Source of the DNA: Paraburkholderia sp. IMGN_8 | Lineage (GTDB): Bacteria; Pseudomonadota; Gammaproteobacteria; Burkholderiales; Burkholderiaceae | Assembly: GCF_038050405.1 (NCBI RefSeq) | Contig: NZ_CP150901.1 | Coordinates: 2,480,001 to 2,544,000 of the forward strand | Reading direction: 5' to 3' | DNA length: 64,000 nt | Part shown: positions 8,532 through 16,420 of the stretch, piece after piece | Layout: the number at the start of each line of letters is the position of its first letter | Numbering within the stretch: the first letter of the stretch is position 1 | The notes under the pieces: generated by a model | What the model was told of the DNA's origin: nothing | Databases searched by the model: none | The model's input: only the letters and a program-made list of their open reading frames with translations | Position numbers and translations under genes: made by a program

Positions 8532-9356
8532 TCAGGTTCGCTGCTCGGCACGCCGCTCGACAAAGCGCCTCACATAGTCATCCGCCGGACGCGTGAGAAT
8601 TTCGTCCGGCGATCCCTCCTGCACCAACTTGCCGTCGCGCAGGATCGCAATGCGATTGCCGATCCGCAGCGCCTCGTCGAGATCGTGCGTGATGAACACA
8701 ATGGTCTTGTTCAGCGTCGCCTGCAACTGCAATAGCTGGTCTTGCATTTCCGTGCGAATCAGCGGATCGAGCGCGGAGAATGCTTCGTCCATCAGCAGCA
8801 CGTCGGTATCCGCAGCAAGCGCACGGGCAAGGCCGACACGTTGCCGCATACCGCCGGACAACTCATCCGGGTAGTGTTCGCCGTAACCGTTCAAGCCCAC
8901 CTTGCCGAGCCAGACACGTGCCTTCTCATTGGCTTGCGCGCGGCTTTCGCCACGCACACGCAGCGCGTAAGCCGTATTGTCGAGCACGGTCTGATGCGGC
9001 AGCAGCCCGAAGTTCTGGAACACCATGCTGACCTTGAAGCGGCGCAACTCGCGCAAACCTTGCGCGTTGAGCTTGATGACGTCCGAGCCGTCGATCACGA
9101 TCTCGCCGGCGGTCGGCTCGATCAGGCGGTTGAAGTGCCGCACCAGTGTCGACTTACCCGAGCCCGACAGTCCCATGATGACGAAAATTTCGCCTGCGCC
9201 GATATTCAGGCTCACGTCGTTCAGACCGACATTGCAACCGGTCTGCGCAAGGATGTCGGCTTTACCCTTTCCGCCTCTCAACAGATCGAGCACGCGCGCA
9301 TGACCGGTCTGCGGGCCAAAAAGCTTGTACACGTGTTTGACTTCTATCGCTGCCAT
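8532..9356 (-). CDS. Betaine/proline-type ABC transporter ATP-binding protein
   Basis: The product is 274 residues. It has the Walker [11 protein letters not shown]-loop [10 protein letters not shown], signature [15 protein letters not shown] and Walker [13 protein letters not shown] of ABC ATPases. The early insert before Walker A ([23 protein letters not shown]) is characteristic of the ProV/OpuAA quaternary-amine group. The protein is shorter than ProV and lacks the CBS-domain pair that senses osmolarity there, which suggests nutrient uptake rather than osmoregulation. It is last of the transporter genes, 12 bases after the permease, with GGAGAG before its ATG. Confidence 0.9.
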   Translation of the reverse strand: MAAIEVKHVYKLFGPQTGHARVLDLLRGGKGKADILAQTGCNVGLNDVSLNIGAGEIFVIMGLSGSGKSTLVRHFNRLIEPTAGEIVIDGSDVIKLNAQGLRELRRFKVSMVFQNFGLLPHQTVLDNTAYALRVRGESRAQANEKARVWLGKVGLNGYGEHYPDELSGGMRQRVGLARALAADTDVLLMDEAFSALDPLIRTEMQDQLLQLQATLNKTIVFITHDLDEALRIGNRIAILRDGKLVQEGSPDEILTRPADDYVRRFVERRAEQRT

Positions 9357-9368
9357 ATCGCTCTCCGG

Positions 9369-10337
9369 TTACTTCGCCGTGCGGGTTTCGAGGGCGCCTT
9401 CGCCAGCATGCGTCTCGTTCGTCTGCGCGCTGTTCACGCGGTAAGGAATGCGCGAAGCCGCTTTTGCTTTCCTGCGTTGCGAGAAAAGGCGCCGCGTGCG
9501 GCGATCCTGGCCGTAGCCCTGGCTGATCCGATCGATCACGATTGCCAGTATCACGATGGCGATGCCCGCCTGCGTGCCCTTGCCCACATCGAGCGTCTGA
9601 ATGCCCGCGAGCACATCCTCACCGAGCCCACGCGAGCCGATCATCGATGCGATCACCACCATCGAAAGCGCCATCATCGTCGTCTGGTTGATGCCGGCCA
9701 TGATGCTGGGCCGCGCCAGCGGCAACTGCACGTTCACCAGCAATTGCCAGCGCGTCGTGCCGAATGCACGGGCAGCCTCGACGACATCGCCGTCCACGTG
9801 ACGGATGCCGAGATCGGTCAAGCGAATCAACGGCGGCAGCGCATAAATGATCGTCGCGAGGATCGCGGGTACCTTGCCGAGACCGAACAGCATCAGCACC
9901 GGAATCAGGTAGACAAAGCTCGGCAGCGTCTGCATGACGTCGAGTGTCGGCAACAACATACGCCGCAGCCACGCGCTGCGCGACGTGAAAATGCCGAGCG
10001 GCACGCCGAGTGAGACAGACAGCACGGTTGCCACCAGCATCAATGCAAGGGTCTGCATCAGCTTTTCCCACAGGCCAAAGCAGCCGATCGCGTAGAGCAG
10101 CAGCACGAAGAAGCCGGCAATGCCCAGACGCCGCGTCGCGTTCCACGTAATCGCGCCAACCGCCAGCAGAATCAGCCACGGCGGCATGGCGCGCAGCGCG
10201 CCTTCGAGCGGCACCAGGACGTAGCGCAATAGCGCGATGCTGAACTGGTGGAAGCTGTCGCCGTGGCGGGCGACGAACGACTGCACGGCATCGTTCACCC
10301 AGTCGGCAATCGAAAGATGCAGAAAAAACGAATTCAT
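9369..10337 (-). CDS. Betaine/proline-type ABC transporter permease
   Basis: The product is 322 residues with about seven membrane helices. The binding-protein-dependent permease signature lies at AARAFGTTRWQLLVNVQLPLA, the EAA loop that docks on the ATPase. The N-terminal periplasmic-side segment DWVNDAVQSFVARHG and the MQTLPSFVYLIPVLMLFGLG helix are typical of ProW/OpuAB. The start at 10337 was chosen because a purine-rich GGGGAGGGG precedes it; the upstream in-frame extension has no ribosome site. A basic C-terminal tail of about 40 residues is unusual but harmless. It lies between the binding-protein and ATPase genes in one operon. Confidence 0.88.
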   Translation of the reverse strand: MNSFFLHLSIADWVNDAVQSFVARHGDSFHQFSIALLRYVLVPLEGALRAMPPWLILLAVGAITWNATRRLGIAGFFVLLLYAIGCFGLWEKLMQTLALMLVATVLSVSLGVPLGIFTSRSAWLRRMLLPTLDVMQTLPSFVYLIPVLMLFGLGKVPAILATIIYALPPLIRLTDLGIRHVDGDVVEAARAFGTTRWQLLVNVQLPLARPSIMAGINQTTMMALSMVVIASMIGSRGLGEDVLAGIQTLDVGKGTQAGIAIVILAIVIDRISQGYGQDRRTRRLFSQRRKAKAASRIPYRVNSAQTNETHAGEGALETRTAK

Positions 10338-10441
10338 GATCAACCCCTCCCCTGCAGGTGGACAGCAGACGTGGGACATCCGCTGTCCAACACCGATCCG
10401 CAAAGCGCGATGACGTCATCAGCTCATGACGTCGCCGGCGA

Positions 10442-11479
10442 TCAGGCGCCCGCGAGGCCCGCCTGCACCTTCGACGCCACATCGGCCGGCACCCATTGTT
10501 TCCACATCTCCGGATGCTCACGCAGGAATTGCGTGGCCATGGCGCTCCCGTCGAGTTTCTTCGTGCTCATTTCGAGAATCGTGTTGTTGAGGAAGTCCAT
10601 CGGGAACTTCACCTTGCCGAGCATCGACATGAGTTGCGGGTCCGCGTCGTAGAACGGCGAGGACACACCGACCGTGACATGCGAGACCATGTAAGACGAT
10701 GCGCATTGCGACGTGCTGCTCTCGTCACGCAAGGTCTTCCAGCAGGCGTCGTTATAGGCCGGCATCTTCAACTCGACGAACTTGTACTTCGCCATCAACG
10801 CGGCCGGTCCCCAGTAATAGAAGACGATCGGCGCGCCGCGCTGATACGCGGATGCGATTGCCGCGTCGAGCGCAGCACCGGTTCCCGGATGGAAATTGGT
10901 GTAAGCCGAGTCGAGATTCAGCACTTTGAGCAGACGCGTGTTGACGCGTTCGCAATCCCACCCCGTCGGACAGTTGAGGAAGCGGCCCTTATCCGGTTCC
11001 TCGTCGTCGGCGAACACGCTCTTGTACTTCGGCAGGTCGGCAACCGAAACAAGGCCCGGCGCGACCGGCTTGATACCGCGCTTCGGATCGCCCTTCACCA
11101 CGTATTCCGGCACGAACCAGCCTTCCTTCGTGCCGCCCGGCAAGGTGTCGCCGACCAGCTTGACGCTGCCCGAGGCCACGGCTTTCGCGGTGATCTCGCT
11201 GCGCCCGGTCCATTGTTCGGCCCACACCTGCACGTCGTTGTGTGCGAGCGCGGTTTCGGTGGCCGCTGTACTGCCAGGCACGACATCCGTCTTGCAGCCG
11301 TAGCCCTTTTCCAGAATCTGCCGCAGCACTTCGGTGGCGAAGGAGCCGCTTTCCCACGTAATGCCCGCGAAATGCACGGTCTTGCCCTGCGCGCACCAAC
11401 TGTCCGCGGCATGCGCGCTCGCGCCTGTGAGGGCAAGCGCGGCGGCGCACAGGGCCGCCCGGAATTGTCTGAGTTGCAT
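10442..11479 (-). CDS. Betaine-type ABC transporter periplasmic binding protein
   Basis: The product is 345 residues, with a Sec signal peptide (cleavage after ASAHA) and an OpuAC-type binding fold: VHFAGITWESGSFATEVLRQI at the start and VQVWAEQWTGR later. Quaternary-amine binders of this fold cage the cationic head group with aromatic side chains. Several Trp and Tyr residues sit at suitable places (W in ITWESG, W in AEQWTGR, YYWG near 210), but I cannot model the site. Four cysteines in the mature part suggest disulfides. AAAGG precedes the ATG. The ligand is not known; the downstream enzymes suggest a methylated or cationic amino-acid derivative. Confidence 0.87.
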   Translation of the reverse strand: MQLRQFRAALCAAALALTGASAHAADSWCAQGKTVHFAGITWESGSFATEVLRQILEKGYGCKTDVVPGSTAATETALAHNDVQVWAEQWTGRSEITAKAVASGSVKLVGDTLPGGTKEGWFVPEYVVKGDPKRGIKPVAPGLVSVADLPKYKSVFADDEEPDKGRFLNCPTGWDCERVNTRLLKVLNLDSAYTNFHPGTGAALDAAIASAYQRGAPIVFYYWGPAALMAKYKFVELKMPAYNDACWKTLRDESSTSQCASSYMVSHVTVGVSSPFYDADPQLMSMLGKVKFPMDFLNNTILEMSTKKLDGSAMATQFLREHPEMWKQWVPADVASKVQAGLAGA

Positions 11480-11570
11480 CGTCGATTACCTTTGGAACGT
11501 TGAATTGCGTTGAGTTCGATTGCGGAAAATCCGAGTGCTGGGCGAATGCCTGGGCAGCCGCCTCGTACAC

Positions 11571-12794
11571 TCAGGCAAGCAGGCGCTTCTCGAACGGATA
11601 GTCGGACAGCAGTTCCACCTGGCCGTCGTCGCGTACGTACACCTGTTCCTCCAGCTTGACGCCTTCACCACCGTCTTCATGGCCGATATAGCTTTCGATG
11701 CAGAGCGTCATACCGGGCTCGATCACGCCGTCATAGCCCTTCGCTTCGTTGTCCTCGCGATGGACGATGTACGGGTATTCGCCGGTCATGCCCACGCCAT
11801 GCGCAAGCGCGAAATAGCGGCGCGCCTGATACGGCCCGGGAATCTTCCAGGCGCGGGCGATGAACTCCTGGAACGTCGTGCCGGCACGCACGTTTTCCAT
11901 ATTCGAATGCACCTGTTCGTACGCCAGGCGGTACAGGTTCTTCTGGGCCGCCGTAGCCGGACCGTCGCCGCACAGGAAGGTGCGCGAGAAGTCGGCGTAA
12001 TAGCCGAACCGCCCCACCACGTCGGTATCGAGTCCGACCAGCTCGCCTGCCTGAATCTTGCGCGGACTGCTCTCCTGAAACCACGGGTTGGTGCGCGGCC
12101 CCGAACTGATCAGACGCGTTTCCACGTAATCGCCGTCGGTTTCGATGATGTGCTTATGCAGATGCGACCACAGCTCGTTTTCGCTGATGCCGGGCACCAG
12201 CGCCGCTTCCAGCTTGCGCACACCCTCTTCGGCGGCACGCAGCGACGAGCGGATCATCTTGATCTCATTGGGCACTTTGATCGCACGTGCGCGTTCGAGC
12301 GGCTCCTGCGCGTCGGAGATCTGATAGCCGCGCGCCTGCAGCGCGAACGCCGCAGCCGAAGTCGCGCTCTCGATCGCGATGCGCTTGCCACCGCCGCTCT
12401 GCTTCACCAGTTCTTCGATTTCATCGGCCCAGCGTTCGGTGACGCGACCCAGCATGTCATCGCAGAAGTAATAGGAAATCGCCGTGGCCGGCCGCACTTC
12501 GTCGACGGTGTCGAGCCCGTCGGCGAGAAAATCGCAGCCCGCGTATTCGAACAGCACGACCTTTCCTTCAGCCGGCACGAACAGATAGCGCGCGGGATTG
12601 CGCATCGAATAAACCTGCATGTTGCGCGAGCCGGTCGCATAGCGCATATGCGTCGGGTCGAACAGGATCGCCGCGGTGAGGTCGCGCTTTTTCAGTTCAC
12701 GGCGCACGCGGCCAAGCCGGTCCCGTTGAATCTGCGCGATTTCTTCAGCGGTCGGTTCACAATCTTCCGGGCGGTGAGTCGGGCGAATAATCAT
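11571..12794 (-). CDS. M24-family metallo-hydrolase/lyase resembling DddP
   Basis: The product is 407 residues with a creatinase-type N-terminal domain (about 1-165) and an M24 pita-bread domain. All six M24 metal ligands are visible in order: DTD, the Asp of ADFSRT, the His of HGVG, the Glu of CIES and the Glu of KLEEQV. Two stretches, FDPTHMRYATGSRNMQVYS and ETRLISSGPRTNPWFQE, look much more like the DMSP lyase DddP than like aminopeptidase P or creatinase. However, the base I recall as catalytic in DddP, an Asp six residues after the ligand His (HGVGLCDE), is Gly here (HGVGMTGE). DMSP cleavage is therefore not supported. Its place between a betaine-type transporter and an oxygenase suggests action on an imported zwitterion. 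Confidence 0.75.
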   Translation of the reverse strand: MIIRPTHRPEDCEPTAEEIAQIQRDRLGRVRRELKKRDLTAAILFDPTHMRYATGSRNMQVYSMRNPARYLFVPAEGKVVLFEYAGCDFLADGLDTVDEVRPATAISYYFCDDMLGRVTERWADEIEELVKQSGGGKRIAIESATSAAAFALQARGYQISDAQEPLERARAIKVPNEIKMIRSSLRAAEEGVRKLEAALVPGISENELWSHLHKHIIETDGDYVETRLISSGPRTNPWFQESSPRKIQAGELVGLDTDVVGRFGYYADFSRTFLCGDGPATAAQKNLYRLAYEQVHSNMENVRAGTTFQEFIARAWKIPGPYQARRYFALAHGVGMTGEYPYIVHREDNEAKGYDGVIEPGMTLCIESYIGHEDGGEGVKLEEQVYVRDDGQVELLSDYPFEKRLLA

Positions 12795-12834
12795 CGTGTT
12801 TAGAAGGGGACGTGGTGGTTATAAGAGGAGAGCT

Positions 12835-13722
12835 TCAATCGACCAGATTGTCGGCACGCACGAGCCGCTGCTCGGCTTCCAGATGCATTTCTGACACGCG
12901 TCCATACAACTGCCGGGTGCGCTCGAGCCGGCCGATCACGCCGGACGTCTTCGAGTACGCGAAGATCGCGGTGTGACGATCGATCCCGCCCTGCACCCGC
13001 GTGACGCGGTGCAGCGAAAAACGCCCCTTGAACAATTGCAGATCGCCGGGTTGCAAAGTGATGACGTTGATCGGCGCACGTGTTTCGCCGCGCACCACCC
13101 TGCCCACGTCGCCGTAGTTCTCGCCTTCGGGCGAGCGGATATTCGGGCAATACTCGAAATCGCCGCCCGCCTCCGGCTGCTGGGTCATCATCGAGACGAT
13201 GAATTCATTGGTGTCGTAGTGCCAGGGCTGTTCGGTGCCGGGCGGCATAACGTTCTGCACCAGCCCCGCATACGGGTCCGCGTATTCCCACACGCGCGCC
13301 TCGCCGAGACAGGCGGCGACGAAACGCTTCATCGCTTGCGCCACATAGATGCGATGCACAATCGCATCGGCCGGAATCACGTCGCGCGTCACAAAGCCGC
13401 TGGTGCGGTCCATAAAGACACGGCGCGGATCGTCGGCGGGCAGCGACGGATCGTCGGCGGTGAAATAGGCGTTGACCTTACGGGTCGAAAAATAGGTTTT
13501 GGCTGCCAACGCCACGCCCTCGGCGCGCGCCCTGGCAAGCGCTTCAGGCCGCAGGAAATCGTGCAGCACCGCGCTGCCGTTGCCCGCCAGGTGGGCGCGG
13601 CAGGTCGCAATCAGCTCGCGCATGCGCGGATGGTCCGGATCGTGCAACGGATAGCGCCCGGTATCGACGATGTCGCTCAGATCGTTGCATTCGGCATCGG
13701 CAAGAGAAAGACTGACTGACAC
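12835..13722 (-). CDS. 2-oxoglutarate/Fe(II) oxygenase of the BesD/HalD/ArpA type
   Basis: The product is 295 residues. The metal-binding motif is WHYDTNEF, giving an HxD pair, and the distal His is in FKGRFSLHRVTRV with an Arg further on for 2-oxoglutarate. The surrounding EFIVSMMTQQPEAGGDFEY is typical of proteins filed as HalD/BesD-family halogenases or ArpA. True halogenases carry HxG so that chloride can bind iron; HxD here predicts a hydroxylase. A GTG at 13722 was chosen because GGAG lies seven bases before it; a TTG at 13782 would add 20 residues with no ribosome site. It is first gene of the operon, divergent from the LysR regulator. Confidence 0.78.
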   Translation of the reverse strand: MSVSLSLADAECNDLSDIVDTGRYPLHDPDHPRMRELIATCRAHLAGNGSAVLHDFLRPEALARARAEGVALAAKTYFSTRKVNAYFTADDPSLPADDPRRVFMDRTSGFVTRDVIPADAIVHRIYVAQAMKRFVAACLGEARVWEYADPYAGLVQNVMPPGTEQPWHYDTNEFIVSMMTQQPEAGGDFEYCPNIRSPEGENYGDVGRVVRGETRAPINVITLQPGDLQLFKGRFSLHRVTRVQGGIDRHTAIFAYSKTSGVIGRLERTRQLYGRVSEMHLEAEQRLVRADNLVD

Positions 13723-13843
13723 GGCAGTGCTCCAGATTAAGGGTTCGGACTGATTTGTGACGCGAATTTTTTTCGACAACAATCACCTGTCTAGTGCCCC
13801 CATCTTTTGATCGTCAAATTTCTTTGGAAAGCGAGTAATTCCG
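13723..13843. promoter_or_regulatory. Divergent promoter region between oxygenase operon and LysR gene
   Basis: This 121-base AT-richer gap separates two divergently transcribed starts, the usual arrangement for a LysR regulator and its target operon. It must hold both promoters and the regulator site. I could not assign a single convincing T-N11-A box or -35/-10 pair by eye, so only the region is marked. Confidence 0.5.
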
Positions 13844-14761
13844 ATGGCTGCCATCAGCGGACCCGATTGGTCGAAACTCAGCTCTCTGGACCCCGAACTG
13901 GTGCGCGCCTTTGTCGCCGTGGTCGATAGCGGCGGCTTTACCGCCGCGGCGAAGCAATTGCACCGTACCCAGTCGACCATCAGCCTGCGGATTCGCACGC
14001 TCGAGGACCGGTTGGATACGCATATGTTCTTGCGCAATAGCCGGCGCCTTGCCTTATCGCGGGACGGCGAGAATTTCCTGATTCACGCCCGCCGCATTAT
14101 TCAGGTGCAAAACGAAGCGATCGCGGCACTGAACCGGAGCAACAGTGACGGCGTGATCCGATTCGGCTTGCCGGAGGACTATGCCGAGCTCTGGCTGCCT
14201 GAGTTGCTCAAGAAGTTCTATGCGCTGCGGCCTGGCGCGCGGCCCCATATCCATTGCCGGATGTCGCTCGAATTGCTCGAACGGCTGCAGGCGGGGGAAC
14301 TGGATCTGGCTTTGGTGGTGCGGCATGGCTCGCAGACCAGCGGTAGGCATCTGGGGCGCGAGGAGGTGGTGTGGGCGGCGCACCGCAGCTTCGTACTGGA
14401 TCGGCAGGCGTCGGTGCCGCTCGCGTTGTTTCCGGAGACTTGTTGCTACCGGCAGCGCGGGCTGGAAGCGCTGGCCGCGCTGCAGCGGCAGTATCAAGTG
14501 GTTTATACGAGTCAGAGTCCTACCGGGATTAAGGTTGCTGTCAACCATGGCGCGGCTGTGACTATCATCGATCGCTGTACGCTGCCGGAGAACTGGCGTG
14601 TGCTTGGGGCAGAGGAAGGGTTGCCGCCTTTGCCGCCGGCCGATCTTGAATTGCATCGTTCTTCAGTGAATCGCGATCCGGCCGCGGATGATCTTGCTGC
14701 GTTGATTGAGGCGATGGTTGAGGAGCGGCGTAGTTCTGCGGTTGGTGGCATTGCTGCTTAA
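13844..14761 (+). CDS. LysR-family transcriptional regulator of the adjacent operon
   Basis: The product is 305 residues. An N-terminal winged helix-turn-helix (about 18-75) reads LVRAFVAVVDSGGFTAAAKQL and then QSTISLRIRTLE. The effector-binding domain follows (IRFGLPEDYAELWLPELLKKF onward). Divergent placement over a 121-base gap makes it the likely activator of the oxygenase-M24-transporter operon, responding to the imported compound or a metabolite. A Cys-Cys pair in the effector domain (FPETCCYRQR) is notable but unexplained. A dispersed repeat with a strong hairpin begins just after its stop and probably ends its transcript. Confidence 0.88.
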   Translation: MAAISGPDWSKLSSLDPELVRAFVAVVDSGGFTAAAKQLHRTQSTISLRIRTLEDRLDTHMFLRNSRRLALSRDGENFLIHARRIIQVQNEAIAALNRSNSDGVIRFGLPEDYAELWLPELLKKFYALRPGARPHIHCRMSLELLERLQAGELDLALVVRHGSQTSGRHLGREEVVWAAHRSFVLDRQASVPLALFPETCCYRQRGLEALAALQRQYQVVYTSQSPTGIKVAVNHGAAVTIIDRCTLPENWRVLGAEEGLPPLPPADLELHRSSVNRDPAADDLAALIEAMVEERRSSAVGGIAA

Positions 14762-14768
14762 GTGGCTG

Positions 14769-15060
14769 TTTTGCCTACGGCGTTGGCTTTTTCTTGCTCT
14801 TGCCTCTTTGGCCTTTCCTTGTTTTGTTATTGGTTTATTAGTGTTGCCCCTGTGCGGGGCGGCACCTACTTTTCTTTGCCGCCGCAAAGAAAAGTAGGCA
14901 AAAGAAAGCGGCTCAAACCGCTAACGCTTAAGCGGGTCCCCCGCGCAGTCACGGTAGTGGAGCATCTGGAATCCGTGTTCTCGCACATTCCACCTTGGTG
15001 ACAAGGCAGTCATTCTTCCGGCGGCGCTGCGCGCGCCGTAGCGGTACTTCAAAACCATCG
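14769..15060 (+). repeat. Dispersed extragenic repeat, copy 1
   Basis: This is about 290 bases between the LysR stop and the porin leader. It shares long near-identical blocks with 61790-62167: CGGCGTTGGCTTTTTCT, then CCTGTGCGGGGC, then a hairpin, AAGCGGGTCCCC, TAGTGGAGCATCTGGAAT, GGTGACAAGGCAGTCAT and CTTCCGGCGGCGCTGCGCGC. The 3' half also recurs inverted at 62496-62605. No coding sense is preserved between copies. It looks like a genus-specific intergenic repeat placed at gene ends. Confidence 0.8.
14865..14898 (+). terminator. Perfect hairpin within repeat copy 1
   Basis: CCTACTTTTCTTTGC pairs perfectly with GCAAAGAAAAGTAGG across a four-base loop. The equivalent stem in copy 2 carries a C-to-T and a matching G-to-A change that keep pairing, so the structure is conserved. 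It lies about 100 bases after the LysR stop. It has no clean U-tract, so action as an intrinsic terminator is uncertain; mRNA 3'-end protection or attenuation are alternatives. Confidence 0.5.
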
Positions 15061-15274
15061 GTTTACTTCGCGCCTCACCTAGGCGCCCTTGTTTTGCGAA
15101 CCCCTCCAGCAGCGAACAAATAATTCGGATAGCAAACGTTCCATAAGAGCGTGCCTCTTGCTGTTCTCGCTCCATCGGCGTTTCCGATTGCTGCCATCAG
15201 AATTCCTCGCTTTGCAAAAAGTATTGGCCAGAAAATCATGCGTCGGCCACTTGCCAATAAATTCTGGAGATCTT

Positions 15275-16420
15275 ATGAAAAAGAAAGTCATCGCCATGGC
15301 CGTACTCGGCGCCGTCGCCGCCCCGGTGTTCGCGCAAAGCAGCGTGACCCTGTACGGCGTGATCGACGAAGGCATCGACTACACCAACAACGTAGGGCAC
15401 GGCAGCGTCGTTGAACTCGCGAGCGGCTATGCACAAGGCAGCCGCTGGGGCCTGAAAGGCTCCGAGGATCTGGGCGGCGGAATGAAAGCCATCTTCCAGC
15501 TCGAAAACGGCTTCGATCTGAACTCGGGGCGTCTCAATCAGGGCGGGCGCATGTTCGGCCGTCAGGCTTATGTAGGCATCAGCAGCGATCGCTTCGGCAC
15601 GGTCACGCTCGGGCGGCAGTATGACTCGGTGGTCGACTACCTCGCGCAAACCACGGCCAACGGCAACTGGGCCGGTTATCTGTTCGCGCACCCGTACGAC
15701 AACGACAACACCGACAACTCGTTCCGCGTCGACAACACCATCAAATACGCAAGCCCGGAGATGGCAGGGTTCCAGTTCGGCGGCACGTATAGCTTCAGCA
15801 ACGACACGAACTTCGCCAACAACCGCCAGTACAGCTTCGGCGCTCAATATGCGAACGGCGGTCTGCTGGTCGCCGCAGCCTACCTGCAGGCGAACAATCC
15901 GGGCGTGGGTTCGAACGGTGCGATCACCGCGAACGACGCCAGCTTTATCGCCGGCCGCATGCGCGTGTTCGGCGGCGGCATCAACTACACCTTCGGTCCG
16001 GCCACCGTCGGCTTCGCCTACACCAACTCGAACTACAAGAACCCCACCGGCAATGGCTATATCGGCATCCCGCTCGCCGCGACCGGCGTCACGCTGAATA
16101 CGCTGAAATACCAGAACTTCGAAGTGAACGGAAAGTATCAGGTCACCCCGGCGTTCTTCGTCGGCGCGCAGTACGTCTACACGATGGAAACCTATGACGC
16201 TTCCACGGGCAGCGTAAAGCCGAAGATCCACTCCGTCGGTCTGATGGCGGACTACAACCTGTCCAAACGAACCGACGTCTACGTGCAGGGCGAGTATCAG
16301 AAGGTCACCGGCAGCTCGACCAACTCGATTCTGGATGATGCATTCATCCCGGGCACGCAATCGCCTTCGTCGACGGCGAATCAGGTGGTTGCGCGCATCG
16401 CGCTGCGCCACAAGTTCTAG
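15275..16420 (+). CDS. General diffusion porin (Gram-negative porin, type 4)
   Basis: The product is 381 residues. The signal peptide MKKKVIAMAVLGAVAAPVFA is followed directly by QSSVTLYGVIDEG, the hallmark first strand of Burkholderiales trimeric porins. The typical GSRWGLKGSEDLGGGMKAIF and RQAYVGISSDRFGTVTLGRQ strands follow, and the chain ends in Phe (ARIALRHKF), as needed for BAM-dependent outer-membrane insertion. GGAG precedes the ATG. It appears to be monocistronic, with a 214-base leader after the repeat and an 860-base gap downstream. It should form a 16-strand channel for small hydrophilic solutes. Confidence 0.93.
   Translation: MKKKVIAMAVLGAVAAPVFAQSSVTLYGVIDEGIDYTNNVGHGSVVELASGYAQGSRWGLKGSEDLGGGMKAIFQLENGFDLNSGRLNQGGRMFGRQAYVGISSDRFGTVTLGRQYDSVVDYLAQTTANGNWAGYLFAHPYDNDNTDNSFRVDNTIKYASPEMAGFQFGGTYSFSNDTNFANNRQYSFGAQYANGGLLVAAAYLQANNPGVGSNGAITANDASFIAGRMRVFGGGINYTFGPATVGFAYTNSNYKNPTGNGYIGIPLAATGVTLNTLKYQNFEVNGKYQVTPAFFVGAQYVYTMETYDASTGSVKPKIHSVGLMADYNLSKRTDVYVQGEYQKVTGSSTNSILDDAFIPGTQSPSSTANQVVARIALRHKF

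Noticed and set aside
11571..12794. DMSP lyase assignment for the M24 protein
   Set aside because: The overall likeness to DddP is real, but the residue reported as catalytic base is Gly and the transporter-oxygenase context fits another substrate.
12835..13722. Halogenase assignment for the 2-oxoglutarate oxygenase
   Set aside because: The metal motif is HxD, not HxG, so the chloride site of halogenases is missing.
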